Below are positions 17,159 to 27,967 of a DNA stretch of 64,000 bases, piece after piece; the first letter of the stretch is position 1; the number at the start of each line of letters is the position of its first letter. Position numbers and translations under genes: made by a program. Source of the DNA: Hyphomicrobiales bacterium. GTDB lineage: Bacteria > Pseudomonadota > Alphaproteobacteria > Rhizobiales > Rhizobiaceae. Where the stretch lies: assembly GCA_900469345.1 (NCBI GenBank), contig UBWZ01000010.1, positions 62,001 to 126,000 of the forward strand. The letters are read 5' to 3'. Below the pieces are notes generated by a model. That model did no database searches, was not told where the DNA came from, and saw nothing but the letters and a program-made list of their open reading frames with translations.

Positions 17159-18004
17159 TCAGAGTGCGTTGGCGATTGCCGCAAATTCCGCAACGGACAG
17201 GGTTTCGGCTCGGCGCTGCGCATCGATGCCGACCTTGGCAAGCAGCGTTTCCCCACCGAGCGGCTTCAGGCTCTGCCGCAGCATCTTGCGGCGCTGGCCG
17301 AAAGCGGCACGGGTGACCCGTTCCAGCTTTGCCACGTCGCAGGGCAGGGGGTTGGCCTGGGGTGTCAGGTGCACCACGGTCGACGTCACCTTCGGCGGTG
17401 GCGTGAAGGCCTGCGGCGGCACGTCGAACACCATATGGGCGTTTGTCCGCCAGCCGGCGAGCACCCCGAGCCGTCCGTAGTGATCGTCCTCCTCGTCGGC
17501 GACGATGCGCAGGCCGACCTCCCGCTGGAACATCAGCGTCAGGCTGTCCCAGAAAGGCGGCCATGCGCCGTCCTGCGGCAGCAGCCAGTTGAGCAGCAAC
17601 TGCGTGCCGACATTGTAGGGCAGGTTGGCAATGATCTTTACCGGCCGACCTTCCGCCTTCTCCCGGGCCAGCGCCGCGAAATCGATCTTCAGGGCATCGC
17701 CCTCGATGACGTCGAGCCGGCCCGGATAGTGATCGGCAATCTCGGCAAGTGCCGGCAGGCAACGGCTGTCGCGCTCGATCGCCACCAGCTTCTCGGCACC
17801 GAGCGACAGGATGGCGCGCGTCAGGCCTCCGGGGCCGGGGCCGACCTCGAATACCGTCACGCCCTCGAGCGAGCCCGCGCTGCGGGCGATCTTCTGGGTG
17901 AGGTTGAGGTCGAGCAGGAAATTCTGTCCGAGCGCCTTGCGTGCATCCAGCCCGTGGCGCTGGATCACGTCGCGCAAGGGCGGCAGGCCGTCCAGGGTTG
18001 CCAT
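17159..18004 (-). CDS. rsmA: 16S rRNA (adenine1518/1519-N6) dimethyltransferase
   Basis: RsmA/KsgA dimethylates two adenines in the 3' hairpin of 16S rRNA late in 30S assembly. 281 aa. SAM-binding motif I is [15 protein letters not shown], preceded by the family segment [17 protein letters not shown]. The catalytic motif [13 protein letters not shown] (NLPY) is intact. It starts within the pdxA stop (TGATG overlap at 18004), so it is translationally coupled to pdxA. It is the last gene of the lptF-to-rsmA operon. Confidence 0.96.
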   Translation of the reverse strand: MATLDGLPPLRDVIQRHGLDARKALGQNFLLDLNLTQKIARSAGSLEGVTVFEVGPGPGGLTRAILSLGAEKLVAIERDSRCLPALAEIADHYPGRLDVIEGDALKIDFAALAREKAEGRPVKIIANLPYNVGTQLLLNWLLPQDGAWPPFWDSLTLMFQREVGLRIVADEEDDHYGRLGVLAGWRTNAHMVFDVPPQAFTPPPKVTSTVVHLTPQANPLPCDVAKLERVTRAAFGQRRKMLRQSLKPLGGETLLAKVGIDAQRRAETLSVAEFAAIANAL

Positions 18005-19017
18005 CAGGCGGAAGCTTTCTCGGCCAGCCGGCCGGCGAGGCGAATTGCCTCCACGAGGCTCGTCTCGCGCGCCACGCCCTGTCCGGCAATGCCGAAGGCG
18101 GTGCCGTGGTCGGGCGACGTGCGGATGAAAGGCAGGCCGAGCGTGACGTTGACGGACGTGTCGAAGCCGAGCGCCTTGACCGGGATCAGCGCCTGGTCGT
18201 GGTACATGCAGATCGCCACGTCGTAGCGCGACCGCGCCTCGTCATGAAACATCGTGTCGGCCGGCAACGGTCCGAACGCGTTGATGCCCTCGGCCCGCAG
18301 CGTCGTTAGCGCCGGATGGATGATCTCGATGTCTTCCCGCCCGATCGTGCCATCCTCGCCCGCATGCGGGTTGAGGCCGGCGACGGCGAGCCGCGGATGC
18401 GCAAGCCCGAACCGGGTCCGCAGATCGTGGTGGGCGATGCGGCAGGTCTCCACGATCAGCGCCGAGGTCAGCGTTTCGGCGACTTTCGCGACCGGAATGT
18501 GGATGGTTACCGGAATGGCGCGCAGCTTTGGTCCGGCCAGCATCATCACCGGCTTGATGCGCTGCCCTGCCGCCCGCTCGGCGAGGTCGGCCAGAAATTC
18601 CGTGTGGCCCGGGAAGCCGAAGCCGGCCTGGTAGAGGATCGACTTGGCGATCGGGTTGGTGACGACGCCAGCAGCCTTGCCCTCGAAGCAGAGGCGTACG
18701 GCGGTTTCGATCGCGGCGATCGTACCCTTGGCGGTGGCCACGTGCGGCACGCCGGGCGAGACTTCGCCGCCGCTCGCGATCGGCAGCACCGGCAGGGCGT
18801 CGCGGAAGACGGAAAGGGCCGTCTCGGGACTTGCCTCGCGCACCGGGATGTCGAGCCCCAGCAGCGCCGCGCGGGAGCGCAGCACGGCCGGGTCGCCGAC
18901 GAACAGGAAGGGGGCTAGGTCGAGCGTCTGCCGTGCGGCCCAGGCCGCAAGCGTGATATCCGGTCCGATGCCGGCAGGGTCGCCCTGGGTCAGTGCGAGA
19001 GGACGATCAATTGGCAT
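18004..19017 (-). CDS. pdxA: 4-hydroxythreonine-4-phosphate dehydrogenase
   Basis: NAD-dependent step of the DXP-dependent pyridoxal phosphate pathway. 337 aa. The N-terminus [14 protein letters not shown] is diagnostic, and the zinc-binding His residues are in [11 protein letters not shown] and [11 protein letters not shown]. The C-terminal [15 protein letters not shown] is complete. It lies between the surA-like gene (18 bp upstream) and rsmA (1-bp overlap), the usual order in proteobacteria. Confidence 0.96.
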   Translation of the reverse strand: MPIDRPLALTQGDPAGIGPDITLAAWAARQTLDLAPFLFVGDPAVLRSRAALLGLDIPVREASPETALSVFRDALPVLPIASGGEVSPGVPHVATAKGTIAAIETAVRLCFEGKAAGVVTNPIAKSILYQAGFGFPGHTEFLADLAERAAGQRIKPVMMLAGPKLRAIPVTIHIPVAKVAETLTSALIVETCRIAHHDLRTRFGLAHPRLAVAGLNPHAGEDGTIGREDIEIIHPALTTLRAEGINAFGPLPADTMFHDEARSRYDVAICMYHDQALIPVKALGFDTSVNVTLGLPFIRTSPDHGTAFGIAGQGVARETSLVEAIRLAGRLAEKASA

Positions 19018-19035
19018 GGGAGCTCCGCGGCGGGA

Positions 19036-19989
19036 TCAGAGGTAGTCGATCTGGGCCTTGGCGCGCAGTTCGTCTAGGAATTTCTTCTGGTTCGGATCCT
19101 CGCCCGTCTTCTTTTCCTTGCCCAGGTCTTCGGCCCGGAACACGGCTTCCGCGGCGACGTCGTCGGAGACCTGGCGCTGGTTGCAGATCGCCAGGAACTC
19201 GACGCCCTTGTCGGTGACGCGGGTGCCGGTCGTGCCGCCGGATGCCTTTTCGACCAGCGGCTTCCAGTCTTCGGGCATTTCAGGCGCCAGCACGCGGCCG
19301 AGGTCGCGCACCGAGACGTCGAGCATTCCGGCGGCAAATTCCTTCGCCTGGTCGCAGCCCGGGAACTTCGTGCGTGCCGAATCGGCCTCGGCCTTGCGCT
19401 TGTTGAGGATCGCATTGCGCTTGGAGGCCGGCACGACGAAGATTACCTGCTTCAGAAAATATTCGGTGGTGACGGGCTTCTGCTTGTTCTCCATCATCCG
19501 GGTCACAAGCTCCTGGCTCGACATCTTGCCGCGCCCGCCGCCGGCGTAGCGGGCGGCGACCAGCCGCGGCCAGCTCATCTGCACGGCGATGTAGGCCTTG
19601 AAGTGCTCGGCACCGACGCCGGCCTTGTCGAGGATCTGGGTCAGCTGTTCAGGCGTCAGCTTGTTGCCGACCGCAAAGCGCTGAAAAGCCTTGTCGACGT
19701 CGTCGGTGCTGACCGACATCTTGACGCGGGCGATCTCCTGGCGCTTCAGCGACTCGTCGACCAGCTGCTCGCGCGCCGTCTTCGTATCGGCCTTCTGGTG
19801 CTGCAGCTTCATGAACGCGACGCGGTGGGCCACGTCGGAACTGGTGATCGGCTGCCGGTTTACCACCGCGGCTACCGCGGTTCCGGATCCGGCCGCAAAG
19901 GCCGGAGCCATCGGCGCTACGATCAAAGCCGAAGCAGCCAAGGCTGCGAGTGCCACCGCCATCCGGCGTGCTGCAGTCACTGCAAACAT
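19036..19989 (-). CDS. SurA-like periplasmic chaperone / peptidyl-prolyl isomerase
   Basis: 317 aa with a signal peptide ending near APAFAAGS. The SurA N-terminal chaperone fold follows (VNRQPITSSDVAHRVAFMKLQ through KLTPEQLTQILDKAGVG). The C-terminal part, from TTEYFLKQVIFVVP on, is one divergent parvulin-like domain rather than the two of E. coli SurA. It should escort outer-membrane proteins, which fits its place directly downstream of lptD. The start MFAVTAARRM has AGGGAAGAG upstream. Confidence 0.88.
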   Translation of the reverse strand: MFAVTAARRMAVALAALAASALIVAPMAPAFAAGSGTAVAAVVNRQPITSSDVAHRVAFMKLQHQKADTKTAREQLVDESLKRQEIARVKMSVSTDDVDKAFQRFAVGNKLTPEQLTQILDKAGVGAEHFKAYIAVQMSWPRLVAARYAGGGRGKMSSQELVTRMMENKQKPVTTEYFLKQVIFVVPASKRNAILNKRKAEADSARTKFPGCDQAKEFAAGMLDVSVRDLGRVLAPEMPEDWKPLVEKASGGTTGTRVTDKGVEFLAICNQRQVSDDVAAEAVFRAEDLGKEKKTGEDPNQKKFLDELRAKAQIDYL

Positions 19990-20105
19990 CGAAGTCTCTT
20001 CCCTCTGGTTCCGGGGGATCGTCCATCCAGCCGGAATATTAGCCCATCCCACGCCCCTTGCACAATTCTTGCGGCAAAAGCATGACCTTGCCGCAAGCCC
20101 CGCGA

Positions 20106-22439
20106 CTACTGCCGGAAGGTCTGGTCGTAATCCTTGGTCGATCCGATATTGATGTCGCCCAGGGTCCGGAAGCTCAGCCTTGCGCTGACCGTCCAGTCGT
20201 TGGCATCGGAATCGGACGGCTTGTCCGTGTAGGCGAGCGTGAAGACCGTGCACTCGTCCGCGTAGCTGATGCCGACGCCGCGACGAATGATCGAGCTGTC
20301 GGTGAAATCCCAGCTTGCGGAGCCGGTCACCGCCCAGTTTTCGTTGAGCCGCAGGCTGGCAGTGTTCTTCAGCACTTCGGTCGGCTCGTCATTGCCGTAT
20401 TCAGGCTGCGAATCCACCTGCGTGTAGACCAGCTTGCCGCTGATCCGCGGTGTCGTGTAGCCGAACGATGCGTCGGTCCGGCGAAGGTCGAAGTTCTTCT
20501 CGTCGAACCGCGCACTTAGGCCGAAGTTGAAGCCCTGCGGCAGGTCGATCGCCGCCATGCCGACATAGTCGGAGCGTCTCGTTTCGAGGCCGGAATTGGC
20601 GCCCGCATAGACGAGGTCGTCCGTCGCGAAGGAATTCTGCCCGCCCAACTGGTAGGACTGGCCGAAGATGCCGCGCAGGCCGATGCCGTTGTCGAGCGAG
20701 CCCGTGTAGCGAACCCCGACATTGGCGCGGCTGCCGCCTTCGACACGGTCGAAGCCGGAGAACTTGTCACGTTCGAACAGGCTTGTCGCGTCGAACACGA
20801 AGCTCTGCGCGTCCTCGTTGGGAAGACCGCCTGCCATCTGTTCGTCCGGGCGCAGGTAGACCTGGGCGATCGGTTCGATGATGTGGCTGCCGCCCGCGCC
20901 GCTGATCAGGATCGGGTAGCGCGCCTCGAGGCCCGCGGTCGCCATGTAGCGTCCGTCGGTGCCGTCCGGCTCGAGATCGCCGCCATAGGCAGCCGGCAGG
21001 GCCGACATCGAATGCGAGAGACCGTCGCCGCGCAGCGCCAGGAGCGGCGTCAGCAGAAGTCCGCCCGGCGTGGTGAAGGTCCGCTTCCACTCCGCCTCGG
21101 CGGTAAAGCGGGCGTAGTCTCCCTCGAGGCCCGGGAACCGGTTGGTGGTGCCCTCGAAGTAGGCGTCTTCTTCACGCCGCGTCAGGTTGGTGAAATTGGT
21201 GGTGATCGAAAGCTCGCCGCCGGCCACCGGTTCCGGCGCGTAGTAGGTATAGTCGAGCGACGGATAGACGATCGCCTGCTTTTGTTCGAGCGTCTGCAGC
21301 GTCGCATCGTCCTGGACGTTGAAGTAGTAGGCGTGCAGGTCGAAATAGTTCCGCTTGCCGAGGCCCGTCAGGTAGATGTCGTTGTTGAAAACGTCTTCGT
21401 CGACGCCCGTCAGACCATAGGTGCGGCCGAAATTGTTGTCGGTCTCGGCCATCACGTTCCAGCCGAAGCGCCAGCGCGTGTTGATGTCGAAATCGGCCTT
21501 CGAGGCGACCATCAGGCGCGTATCGGCCTCGCTGTCGCTGGTATGCGGATCGAACGTGTCGGGCTGGCGCTGGTTGATCGCCGCGAAGCGCAGGGTGTGC
21601 TCGCCGGTCTCGAATCGGTTGCGCACCTCGCCTTCGACCAGAAGCCCCTGGCTGCTGTAGAAGGTTGGCGTGATCGTCGCGTCCATGCTCGGCGAGAACA
21701 CGTGATAGTAGGGAACCGCGACGCCGAAGCCCAGATTGTCGCTGGCGCTGAACCGCGGGAACAGCAGGCCCGATTTGCGTTCGACGGTTTCGTCCGGCAC
21801 CGTCACGGGGAAGGGCAGGGTGCCGAGCGACTGGCCGAACAGCTCGAACTGGGCGTTCTGGAGCGTAATCGTATGGGCCTGGCCGTTGCGGATGACCCGC
21901 TGAGCCTTGACCTGCCAGATCGGTGCCTTACCTGGTGTCTGTGTGCAGGGCAGGCAGGCGGTATAGATGGTGTTGTTCAACACCATCACGTCCTTGCTCT
22001 GCTGCTCGGCGCTTTCGGCGGCCAGCCGTGTGTTGTCGGTGGTCTCGACCCGCAGCGAGTTGACGAAGCCCTGGGCGAAGTCGTCCGTCACGTCGAGCTG
22101 GTCGGCGTAGACACGGTTGCCACCCGGCTCGATGAACTCGATGTTGCCCGTCGCCATCACGCGTCCGGTGTTCTGGTCGTACTCCACCCGCTGCGCAACC
22201 ATGCGGTAGCGGTTGTAATAGATCTGTACGGCACCGTTCGCGGTCACCCGCTTGGTGTCCTGATTGTAGACGAGCTCGTTTGCCCGCAGCAGCATTTTCG
22301 CGTCGCTGTCGGCGGCGGGCTGAAGCAGATTCTGGGCATGCGAAGGCGAGGCCGCTGCCACGCCCAGTACGCAAATCGACACACCGGTCATCAGGGCGGC
22401 GGCAAGCCGTCTCATTTTATTGCGGTTGGTTGCCGCCAC
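20106..22439 (-). CDS. lptD: LPS-assembly protein LptD
   Basis: Outer-membrane barrel that inserts lipopolysaccharide into the outer leaflet with LptE. 777 aa. The signal peptide is MRRLAAALMTGVSICVLGV and onward, ending SHAQ. The OstA-like N-terminal domain follows (ADELVYNQDTKRVTANGAV-like region), then a long beta-barrel. Two Cys residues (CLPC) lie after the N-domain and one lies near the C-terminus, compatible with the family disulfides. Translation probably starts at GTG 22439, overlapping the lptG stop (TAGTG). ATG 22415 is the alternative. Confidence 0.95.
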   Translation of the reverse strand: MAATNRNKMRRLAAALMTGVSICVLGVAAASPSHAQNLLQPAADSDAKMLLRANELVYNQDTKRVTANGAVQIYYNRYRMVAQRVEYDQNTGRVMATGNIEFIEPGGNRVYADQLDVTDDFAQGFVNSLRVETTDNTRLAAESAEQQSKDVMVLNNTIYTACLPCTQTPGKAPIWQVKAQRVIRNGQAHTITLQNAQFELFGQSLGTLPFPVTVPDETVERKSGLLFPRFSASDNLGFGVAVPYYHVFSPSMDATITPTFYSSQGLLVEGEVRNRFETGEHTLRFAAINQRQPDTFDPHTSDSEADTRLMVASKADFDINTRWRFGWNVMAETDNNFGRTYGLTGVDEDVFNNDIYLTGLGKRNYFDLHAYYFNVQDDATLQTLEQKQAIVYPSLDYTYYAPEPVAGGELSITTNFTNLTRREEDAYFEGTTNRFPGLEGDYARFTAEAEWKRTFTTPGGLLLTPLLALRGDGLSHSMSALPAAYGGDLEPDGTDGRYMATAGLEARYPILISGAGGSHIIEPIAQVYLRPDEQMAGGLPNEDAQSFVFDATSLFERDKFSGFDRVEGGSRANVGVRYTGSLDNGIGLRGIFGQSYQLGGQNSFATDDLVYAGANSGLETRRSDYVGMAAIDLPQGFNFGLSARFDEKNFDLRRTDASFGYTTPRISGKLVYTQVDSQPEYGNDEPTEVLKNTASLRLNENWAVTGSASWDFTDSSIIRRGVGISYADECTVFTLAYTDKPSDSDANDWTVSARLSFRTLGDINIGSTKDYDQTFRQ

Positions 22440-23527
22440 TAGCCATCCTCCTGGTGAAGCAGAATTGTAGCGCCCAGCGCTGTCGCGACGATGACTGGAA
22501 TCCAGACCGCCACGAAAGGAGGAATCGCCCCGCTGCTCCCGAATGCTTTCACAAGCACGGTTACGACATAAAGCACGAAGCCGGAAACTATTCCACCCAG
22601 AATCATGGAGCGAGACTGGGCGAACCGGCTGAATTTTAACGAGACTGTTGCAGCAATGAGAGTCATCGCGACTAGCAGGATCGGCAGCGAAAGCATGGAG
22701 TGGAACTGCGTTTCCAGGGGCTTTGTGGAAATGCCGAACGACTTGCCGATCCGGATCTTGCGGGAAAGATCAAAGAAGCCAACGCTTTCCGGCTGCGACA
22801 GGCTTTCCTGGATATACTCCTGCTTCAGATTGGTACGCACCTGGGCCGACTCGCGCCGAACCGGGATTTCGCCCGGTCGATTCTCGAGAACCTCGTTAAG
22901 CTGCCAGTAACCATCTTCCAATTTAGCGGTCTTGGCGTCCTGCCGCATGGTGATGACGCTGTTCTTGTCGAAGTGGAAAACCACCACGTCGATCAGCTCG
23001 GTGCCCTGTTCCCGGAAGCTCTTGGCGCCGATGATCGTGTCCTCGTCACCGCTTCTCTGACGGATCCAGGGGACGAAGTTCGACCGTTTGGAGCGGTTGC
23101 TTGCCTGCTTCCAGGTGCTTTCCAGAGACACCGATTCGCGCTGTCCCCAGGCTGCCAGCGGATTGATGACGAGCAGCGTCACCAGCCCGATCAGGAAGGC
23201 GCCAAGCACGAAGGGCGCCACGAACTGCCAGACGGAGATGCCGGCGGCGCGGGTGACCACCAGCTCGTAGCGGCGGTTGAGCGCGATCAATACCGTCATG
23301 CCGATGAACAGGCTGAGCGTCGGGATGGTCTGCTGCAGGATCAGCGGCACGCGCATGGCGGTCATGGCGAGCGCGCCGGCGACCGAATAGCCCGCAAAGC
23401 CGGACAGCCGCCGGGTCGTCTCGCTGAAGTCGGCGAGGAAGATGATCGCGCTGACGCCGAGGAAAAACCACATGGCGGTGACGATGTAGCGGCGGAAGAA
23501 ATAGCGTCCGAGCGTCGAAAAGATCAT
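22439..23527 (-). CDS. lptG: LPS export ABC transporter permease LptG
   Basis: One of two permeases of the LptB2FG complex that extracts lipopolysaccharide from the inner membrane. 362 aa. It starts MIFSTLGRYFFRRYIVTAMW, with three membrane helices before the periplasmic beta-jellyroll and three after it (SLPILLVAMTLIAATVSL and onward). It overlaps lptF by 4 bp (ATGA) and lptD by 1 bp. Confidence 0.95.
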   Translation of the reverse strand: MIFSTLGRYFFRRYIVTAMWFFLGVSAIIFLADFSETTRRLSGFAGYSVAGALAMTAMRVPLILQQTIPTLSLFIGMTVLIALNRRYELVVTRAAGISVWQFVAPFVLGAFLIGLVTLLVINPLAAWGQRESVSLESTWKQASNRSKRSNFVPWIRQRSGDEDTIIGAKSFREQGTELIDVVVFHFDKNSVITMRQDAKTAKLEDGYWQLNEVLENRPGEIPVRRESAQVRTNLKQEYIQESLSQPESVGFFDLSRKIRIGKSFGISTKPLETQFHSMLSLPILLVAMTLIAATVSLKFSRFAQSRSMILGGIVSGFVLYVVTVLVKAFGSSGAIPPFVAVWIPVIVATALGATILLHQEDG

Positions 23528-24696
23528 GCCGTGCCTCCGGGGCGCGGAGCGGGGAAGATGCGGCGGCGTATGGCCGACGACACGGCCGACAGGCCGCGGC
23601 CGATGAAGCGCGGCGCCGCGAGCTGCCGGTTGGTGGCCAGCATGAAGATGGCGATCCCCGACGTGATGAGCGGTACCGCGTAGACGAGCGGCACGTAAGC
23701 TGCATTGCGTTCGGTCAGGTTGGTCACCGAGAAGCCGAGCCAGCGCAGCGCAAAGGCGATCATCAGCGCGTAGACCATCGGGTGCAGCCGCGCCTGGCGG
23801 TGGGAGCGCGTATTGCCGGCGACCAGCAGCGAGATCAGCGAGAAGGCGAGCGGGAAAAGCCAGTCGGACAGGCGGCGATGCAGCTCGTTGCGGAACGCGC
23901 CGGGTGATTTCGCATAGACCGGGTCGGTCGGATCCGGATTGAGCAGGAAGCCCAGCGTCCGGTCGGCGGAGTACATCGGCAGGCCGCCTTCGGACTTGGT
24001 CATCGCCGAGAGGTCGAACGCATAGGAGGCGAACTTGACGATCGAGATCCGCCCGTCTGCTGCCTTCCGGTGGACTTCGCCGTCACGCATGGTGAGCGAG
24101 GTGCCGCCCGGATCGACCGAGCCTTCGCGGGCATAGTAGATCAGGTCGAAGCTGGGGTCGCGGTAATCGACAACGAACAGGCCCTTGAGGATTCGCCCCG
24201 AATGCCGCTCAGAGATCTGCACGTAAAGGCCGTCCTCGATGCTGCGGAACGTCTTTTCCTCGATCACCGACGACAGCAGGTCGGCATAGGCGGCCGCCAC
24301 CATCTGCCGCGCACCGAGCCGTGATTCGGGCTCGACGAAATTGGTGATCGCGAACGAGACGAGGCTCAGCCCGAGCGCGAGCAGCATGACCGGGCGATAG
24401 ATGATGCTGCGGCCCGAGCCGGCCGCGTCGATGACCGGCAGTTCCGAATCGTTGTTCATCGCCGTCAGCGTCTGGGTAATGCCGATGACGAGCGCGAACG
24501 GCAGGACGACGGGGATGATGGTCGGCAGAATGTAGCTTGCGAGCAGCATGAACGAGCCCATCGACTGGCCCGTATCCGTGACCAGGTTGATGCGCCCGAG
24601 CACCTGAATCGTCCAGATGATGGTCAGCACCGGAAGGAGCGTTACCAGGAACATCTGAAAGATCCGGCGCAGTATGTAGGTTTCGAGAAGCTTCAT
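23524..24696 (-). CDS. lptF: LPS export ABC transporter permease LptF
   Basis: Partner permease of LptG. About 390 aa, beginning MKLLETYILRRIFQMFLVTL. This start at 24696 is chosen over an in-frame ATG ten codons upstream, because it gives the conserved LptF N-terminus. Six membrane helices flank the periplasmic jellyroll domain. The N-terminal region has the coupling segment TAMNNDSELPVIDAAG that contacts LptB. It is the first gene of lptF-lptG-lptD-surA-pdxA-rsmA and is divergent from pepA, with a 283-bp shared upstream region. Confidence 0.94.
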   Translation of the reverse strand: MKLLETYILRRIFQMFLVTLLPVLTIIWTIQVLGRINLVTDTGQSMGSFMLLASYILPTIIPVVLPFALVIGITQTLTAMNNDSELPVIDAAGSGRSIIYRPVMLLALGLSLVSFAITNFVEPESRLGARQMVAAAYADLLSSVIEEKTFRSIEDGLYVQISERHSGRILKGLFVVDYRDPSFDLIYYAREGSVDPGGTSLTMRDGEVHRKAADGRISIVKFASYAFDLSAMTKSEGGLPMYSADRTLGFLLNPDPTDPVYAKSPGAFRNELHRRLSDWLFPLAFSLISLLVAGNTRSHRQARLHPMVYALMIAFALRWLGFSVTNLTERNAAYVPLVYAVPLITSGIAIFMLATNRQLAAPRFIGRGLSAVSSAIRRRIFPAPRPGGTA

Positions 24697-24979
24697 TCCC
24701 GCCCGATATCTTTCCCGTGCTGCCATCTCGCGAATGGCGGTCGCGCCTATCTAAGCGATTGAAGCGACCATTGCGACAGGGCTTATGTCACAAAAATGTT
24801 CGTCGTGTTCCTTTTCTTTTCGTCTGTGGCATTCGCACAAATTGCGGCTATGTCGCGGCGCGATTGTCCTGCCCTGAAAGGCTGCACGCAGCCCGTGCGC
24901 CCGTCCTCTACCCTTGCGTTCGGGCCGGAAAGAGTGAAGATCGAAACATCATGATATGCAGAAATTGCCTGGAGCTCAG

Positions 24980-26467
24980 ATGTCCGTAAAATTCCACATC
25001 GCGTTTGCCAACTCTGCCGCCATTTCCGGCGGGCTTGCCGTCGTGCTGAAGTCCTCCGGTGCGGTCGCCGCTGCCGGCGCCTCGGTTGCCGATCCGCAGG
25101 ACGTAGCGACGCGGGCCGCCTCGATCGCGAGGTTCACGGGCAAGGCGATGAAGACCCTCGACATCATCGCGCCGCAGGGATCGCCGGCCGACCGGCTGGT
25201 GGTGATCGGCCTCGGCAAGCCCGATGCGCTGCAGGCCTATGACTGGCTGCGGGCGGGCGGCGCTGCGGCAGCGGCCGTCAAGGGCATGAGCAAGGTCACC
25301 GTCTTTCTCGACGCGCCCGGCGTGTCCGTCGGTGCCTCGGAAGCGGCCGGGTTTGCGCTCGGTATGCTGCTGCGGGGCTACAGCTTCGACACCTACAAGA
25401 CGAAGAAGGGCGATGACGAGGATGCCGCCAAGCAGGTGGACGTCACGATCGTCACGGCGGATCCGGACGCGGCGCGCAAGGCATTCGGCGATTCCGAAGC
25501 CGTCGCCGGCGGGGTTGTGCTCGCCCGCGACATGATCAACCTGCCGCCCAATGTGCTGGGCCCCGTGGAATTCGCCGACAAGGCGAAGGAGCTTCACGAG
25601 CTCGGCGTTGAGGTCGAGATCCTGACCGAGAAGGACATGAAGAAGCTCGGCATGGGCGCGCTGCTGGGCGTCGCCCAGGGATCCGTGCGGCCGCCGCGGC
25701 TTGCGGTCCTTCAATGGAAGGGCGGCAAGGGCAAGGAAGCGCCGATCGCCTTCGTCGGCAAGGGTGTCGTGTTCGATTCGGGCGGCATCTCGATCAAGCC
25801 CGGTGCCGGCATGGAAGACATGAAGGGTGACATGGGCGGCGCCGCGGCCGTGATCGGTCTGATGCACGTGCTGGCGGCCCGCAAGGCCAAGGTCAACGTC
25901 GTCGGCATTCTCGGCCTGGTCGAGAACATGCCGGATGGCAATGCGCAGCGCCCGGGCGACATCGTCACCTCGATGTCCGGCCAGACCATCGAGATCATCA
26001 ACACCGATGCGGAGGGTCGCCTCGTCCTGGCCGACGCCCTCTGGTACTGCAACGACCGTTTCAAGCCGCGCTTCATGGTCAACCTTGCGACCCTGACCGG
26101 CGCCATCACGGTCGCGCTCGGCAATGTCCATGCCGGGCTGTTCAGCAATGACGACGCGCTTGCCGCGCATCTGGCCGCGTCCGGCGAAACCACCGGCGAG
26201 AAGCTGTGGCGCATGCCGCTCGGCAAGGAATACGACAAGATGATCGATTCCAAGTTCGCCGACATGAAGAACACCGGAGGGCGCCTCGGCGGCTCGATCA
26301 CGGCCGCGCAGTTCCTGAAGCGCTTCGTCGGCGATACGGCCTGGGCACATCTCGACATTGCCGGAACTGCGCTCAACTCGCCGTCCAGCGAGATCAACCA
26401 GTCCTGGGGATCAGGCTACGGCGTTCGCCTGCTCGACGAACTGGTCCGCAGCTATTACGAAGGCTGA
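24980..26467 (+). CDS. pepA: leucyl aminopeptidase (cytosol aminopeptidase, M17)
   Basis: Di-metal aminopeptidase that removes N-terminal residues; in E. coli PepA also binds DNA. 495 aa from ATG 24980 (GGAG at good spacing); an ATG 24 bp upstream lacks one. The M17 C-terminal catalytic domain shows [15 protein letters not shown] and the signature [14 protein letters not shown] with the metal ligands. The N-terminal macro-like domain precedes it. It is translationally coupled to holC by a TGATG overlap. Confidence 0.96.
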   Translation: MSVKFHIAFANSAAISGGLAVVLKSSGAVAAAGASVADPQDVATRAASIARFTGKAMKTLDIIAPQGSPADRLVVIGLGKPDALQAYDWLRAGGAAAAAVKGMSKVTVFLDAPGVSVGASEAAGFALGMLLRGYSFDTYKTKKGDDEDAAKQVDVTIVTADPDAARKAFGDSEAVAGGVVLARDMINLPPNVLGPVEFADKAKELHELGVEVEILTEKDMKKLGMGALLGVAQGSVRPPRLAVLQWKGGKGKEAPIAFVGKGVVFDSGGISIKPGAGMEDMKGDMGGAAAVIGLMHVLAARKAKVNVVGILGLVENMPDGNAQRPGDIVTSMSGQTIEIINTDAEGRLVLADALWYCNDRFKPRFMVNLATLTGAITVALGNVHAGLFSNDDALAAHLAASGETTGEKLWRMPLGKEYDKMIDSKFADMKNTGGRLGGSITAAQFLKRFVGDTAWAHLDIAGTALNSPSSEINQSWGSGYGVRLLDELVRSYYEG

Positions 26468-26916
26468 TGACCGAGGTTCTCTTCTATCACCTGACCGAAT
26501 CGAAGCTGGAGGACGCTCTGCCGGCGCTCCTGGAAAAGAGCGTCGAGCGGGGCTGGGCGGTCGTCGTGCAGACCGTCGCGGAGGCGCGCCGGGATTTTCT
26601 CGATGCGCATCTGTGGACCTTCCGCGACGACAGCTTTCTGCCCCACGGGACCGATGAAATGCCGGCGGCGGAGCGTCAGCCGGTGCTGCTCACCGCGACG
26701 GCCGACAACCCCAATGCCGCGACTGTCCGCTTCGTGGTCGATGGTGCCGAGCCGCCGCCGCTTGGCGGCTACGCTCGCGTCGTCTTCATGTTCGACGGCT
26801 ACGATACGGTGCAGCTTGACCACGCCCGCAGCCAGTGGAAAACGCTGAAGGGCGAGGGCCACGCCTTGACCTACTGGCAGCAGTCGCAGGATGGCCGCTG
26901 GGTCAAGAAAGGCTGA
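26467..26916 (+). CDS. holC: DNA polymerase III chi subunit
   Basis: 149 aa, starting TEVLFYHLTESKLEDALPAL, the HolC N-terminus. Chi links the clamp loader to single-strand binding protein. The LWTFRDDSFLPHGT and VFMFDGYD segments are typical of alphaproteobacterial HolC. Its ATG overlaps the pepA stop, so the genes are coupled, a common arrangement in this group. Confidence 0.92.
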   Translation: MTEVLFYHLTESKLEDALPALLEKSVERGWAVVVQTVAEARRDFLDAHLWTFRDDSFLPHGTDEMPAAERQPVLLTATADNPNAATVRFVVDGAEPPPLGGYARVVFMFDGYDTVQLDHARSQWKTLKGEGHALTYWQQSQDGRWVKKG

Positions 26917-26933
26917 CGCCACGGGGCTCGGTA

Positions 26934-27794
26934 CTAGCCGTGCGAGGACCGGTCGAGGCTGGCCGTCAGCATCGGGGCATGGCCGCCGAAGCGCAGCTGC
27001 ACCACCTTGTAGTTTTCGGCTTTTAGCTGCGTGAGCAGCGCCGGCAGCATGGCGGCCGTGCGGGTGTGGATGTCGTGCAGCAGGATGACGCCTTTGTGCT
27101 CGGCCCGCAGCACGTTCATCGTCCGGGTGGCGACAGCTGCAGGCGAGACTCCGAAATAATCCTTGGAATCGACCTGCACGTCCATCACCACCATGCCGTG
27201 GGCGCCGACCCACTGGCGAAGCTTACGGCTGTCGGCAAGATACGGGAAGCGGAAGAACTCCGCATCTTCATGCGTGGCGCTCGCCACCGCGCTGCGACCC
27301 TTCTCGATTTCGGCAACGGCGGCATCGAAGGAAAGATGCGCGAGATCCGCATGGCGGTAGGTATGGCTGCCGATCGTATGGCCCGCTTCGGCCACTTCGC
27401 GCGCCACGTCCGGATGCGCCTTGGCCATTTCCCCGACCATCAGGAAGGTTGCCTTCACGCCGTATTCGTCGAGCGTGGCAAGGATCCTTTCGGTCTTCTT
27501 GGGCATCGGCCCGTCGTCGAAGGTGAGCACCACTTCCTTGTCGCGCAGCTTGATGTCGGACAGCGAGGAGACTTCGATCGTCCGTCCGGCCAGTCCCCTG
27601 GGATTGCCGAAACGCCCCCAGGCAGTCGGCGTCAGGGCCACCGGATCGTCCGCATCCGCCTTCTTCGGCGACGACAGGGCCTTGGCGGGCGCAAACGAGG
27701 TGACGAGGGAGCCGCTTTCGGTCTGGCTGCGATTGGCGCAAGCGGAAAGAAGGCAGGCGAAGGCTGCGGCGACGCACAGGACGCGAACGGACAT
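26934..27794 (-). CDS. polysaccharide deacetylase lipoprotein (NodB fold)
   Basis: 286 aa. The start at 27794 gives a lipoprotein signal whose lipobox LSAC places lipidated Cys at residue 19. The NodB homology domain has the metal/catalytic motif LTFDDGP and the zinc-binding SHTYRH, with FRFPYLADSR and ILLHDIHTRT following. It would remove acetyl groups from surface or peptidoglycan-like amino sugars in the envelope. A longer GTG start at 27842 has no signal-peptide logic and is less likely. It is convergent with pepA-holC. Confidence 0.88.
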   Translation of the reverse strand: MSVRVLCVAAAFACLLSACANRSQTESGSLVTSFAPAKALSSPKKADADDPVALTPTAWGRFGNPRGLAGRTIEVSSLSDIKLRDKEVVLTFDDGPMPKKTERILATLDEYGVKATFLMVGEMAKAHPDVAREVAEAGHTIGSHTYRHADLAHLSFDAAVAEIEKGRSAVASATHEDAEFFRFPYLADSRKLRQWVGAHGMVVMDVQVDSKDYFGVSPAAVATRTMNVLRAEHKGVILLHDIHTRTAAMLPALLTQLKAENYKVVQLRFGGHAPMLTASLDRSSHG

Positions 27795-27967
27795 GGGATG
27801 CGACTCGGATGTGATGGGGCGGGAGAGACGATTTCCCGACACACTCTCCGATTATGGTTAACGACCGGTTAGAACGGCACTGGTAGTCCTGCCGAAGGTC
27901 CGCCCGTTGCACGCATCGGGGGGGACGCCCGCGGCCCGAAGGTTGAGCCCAGCCCGGGCGCCGACCG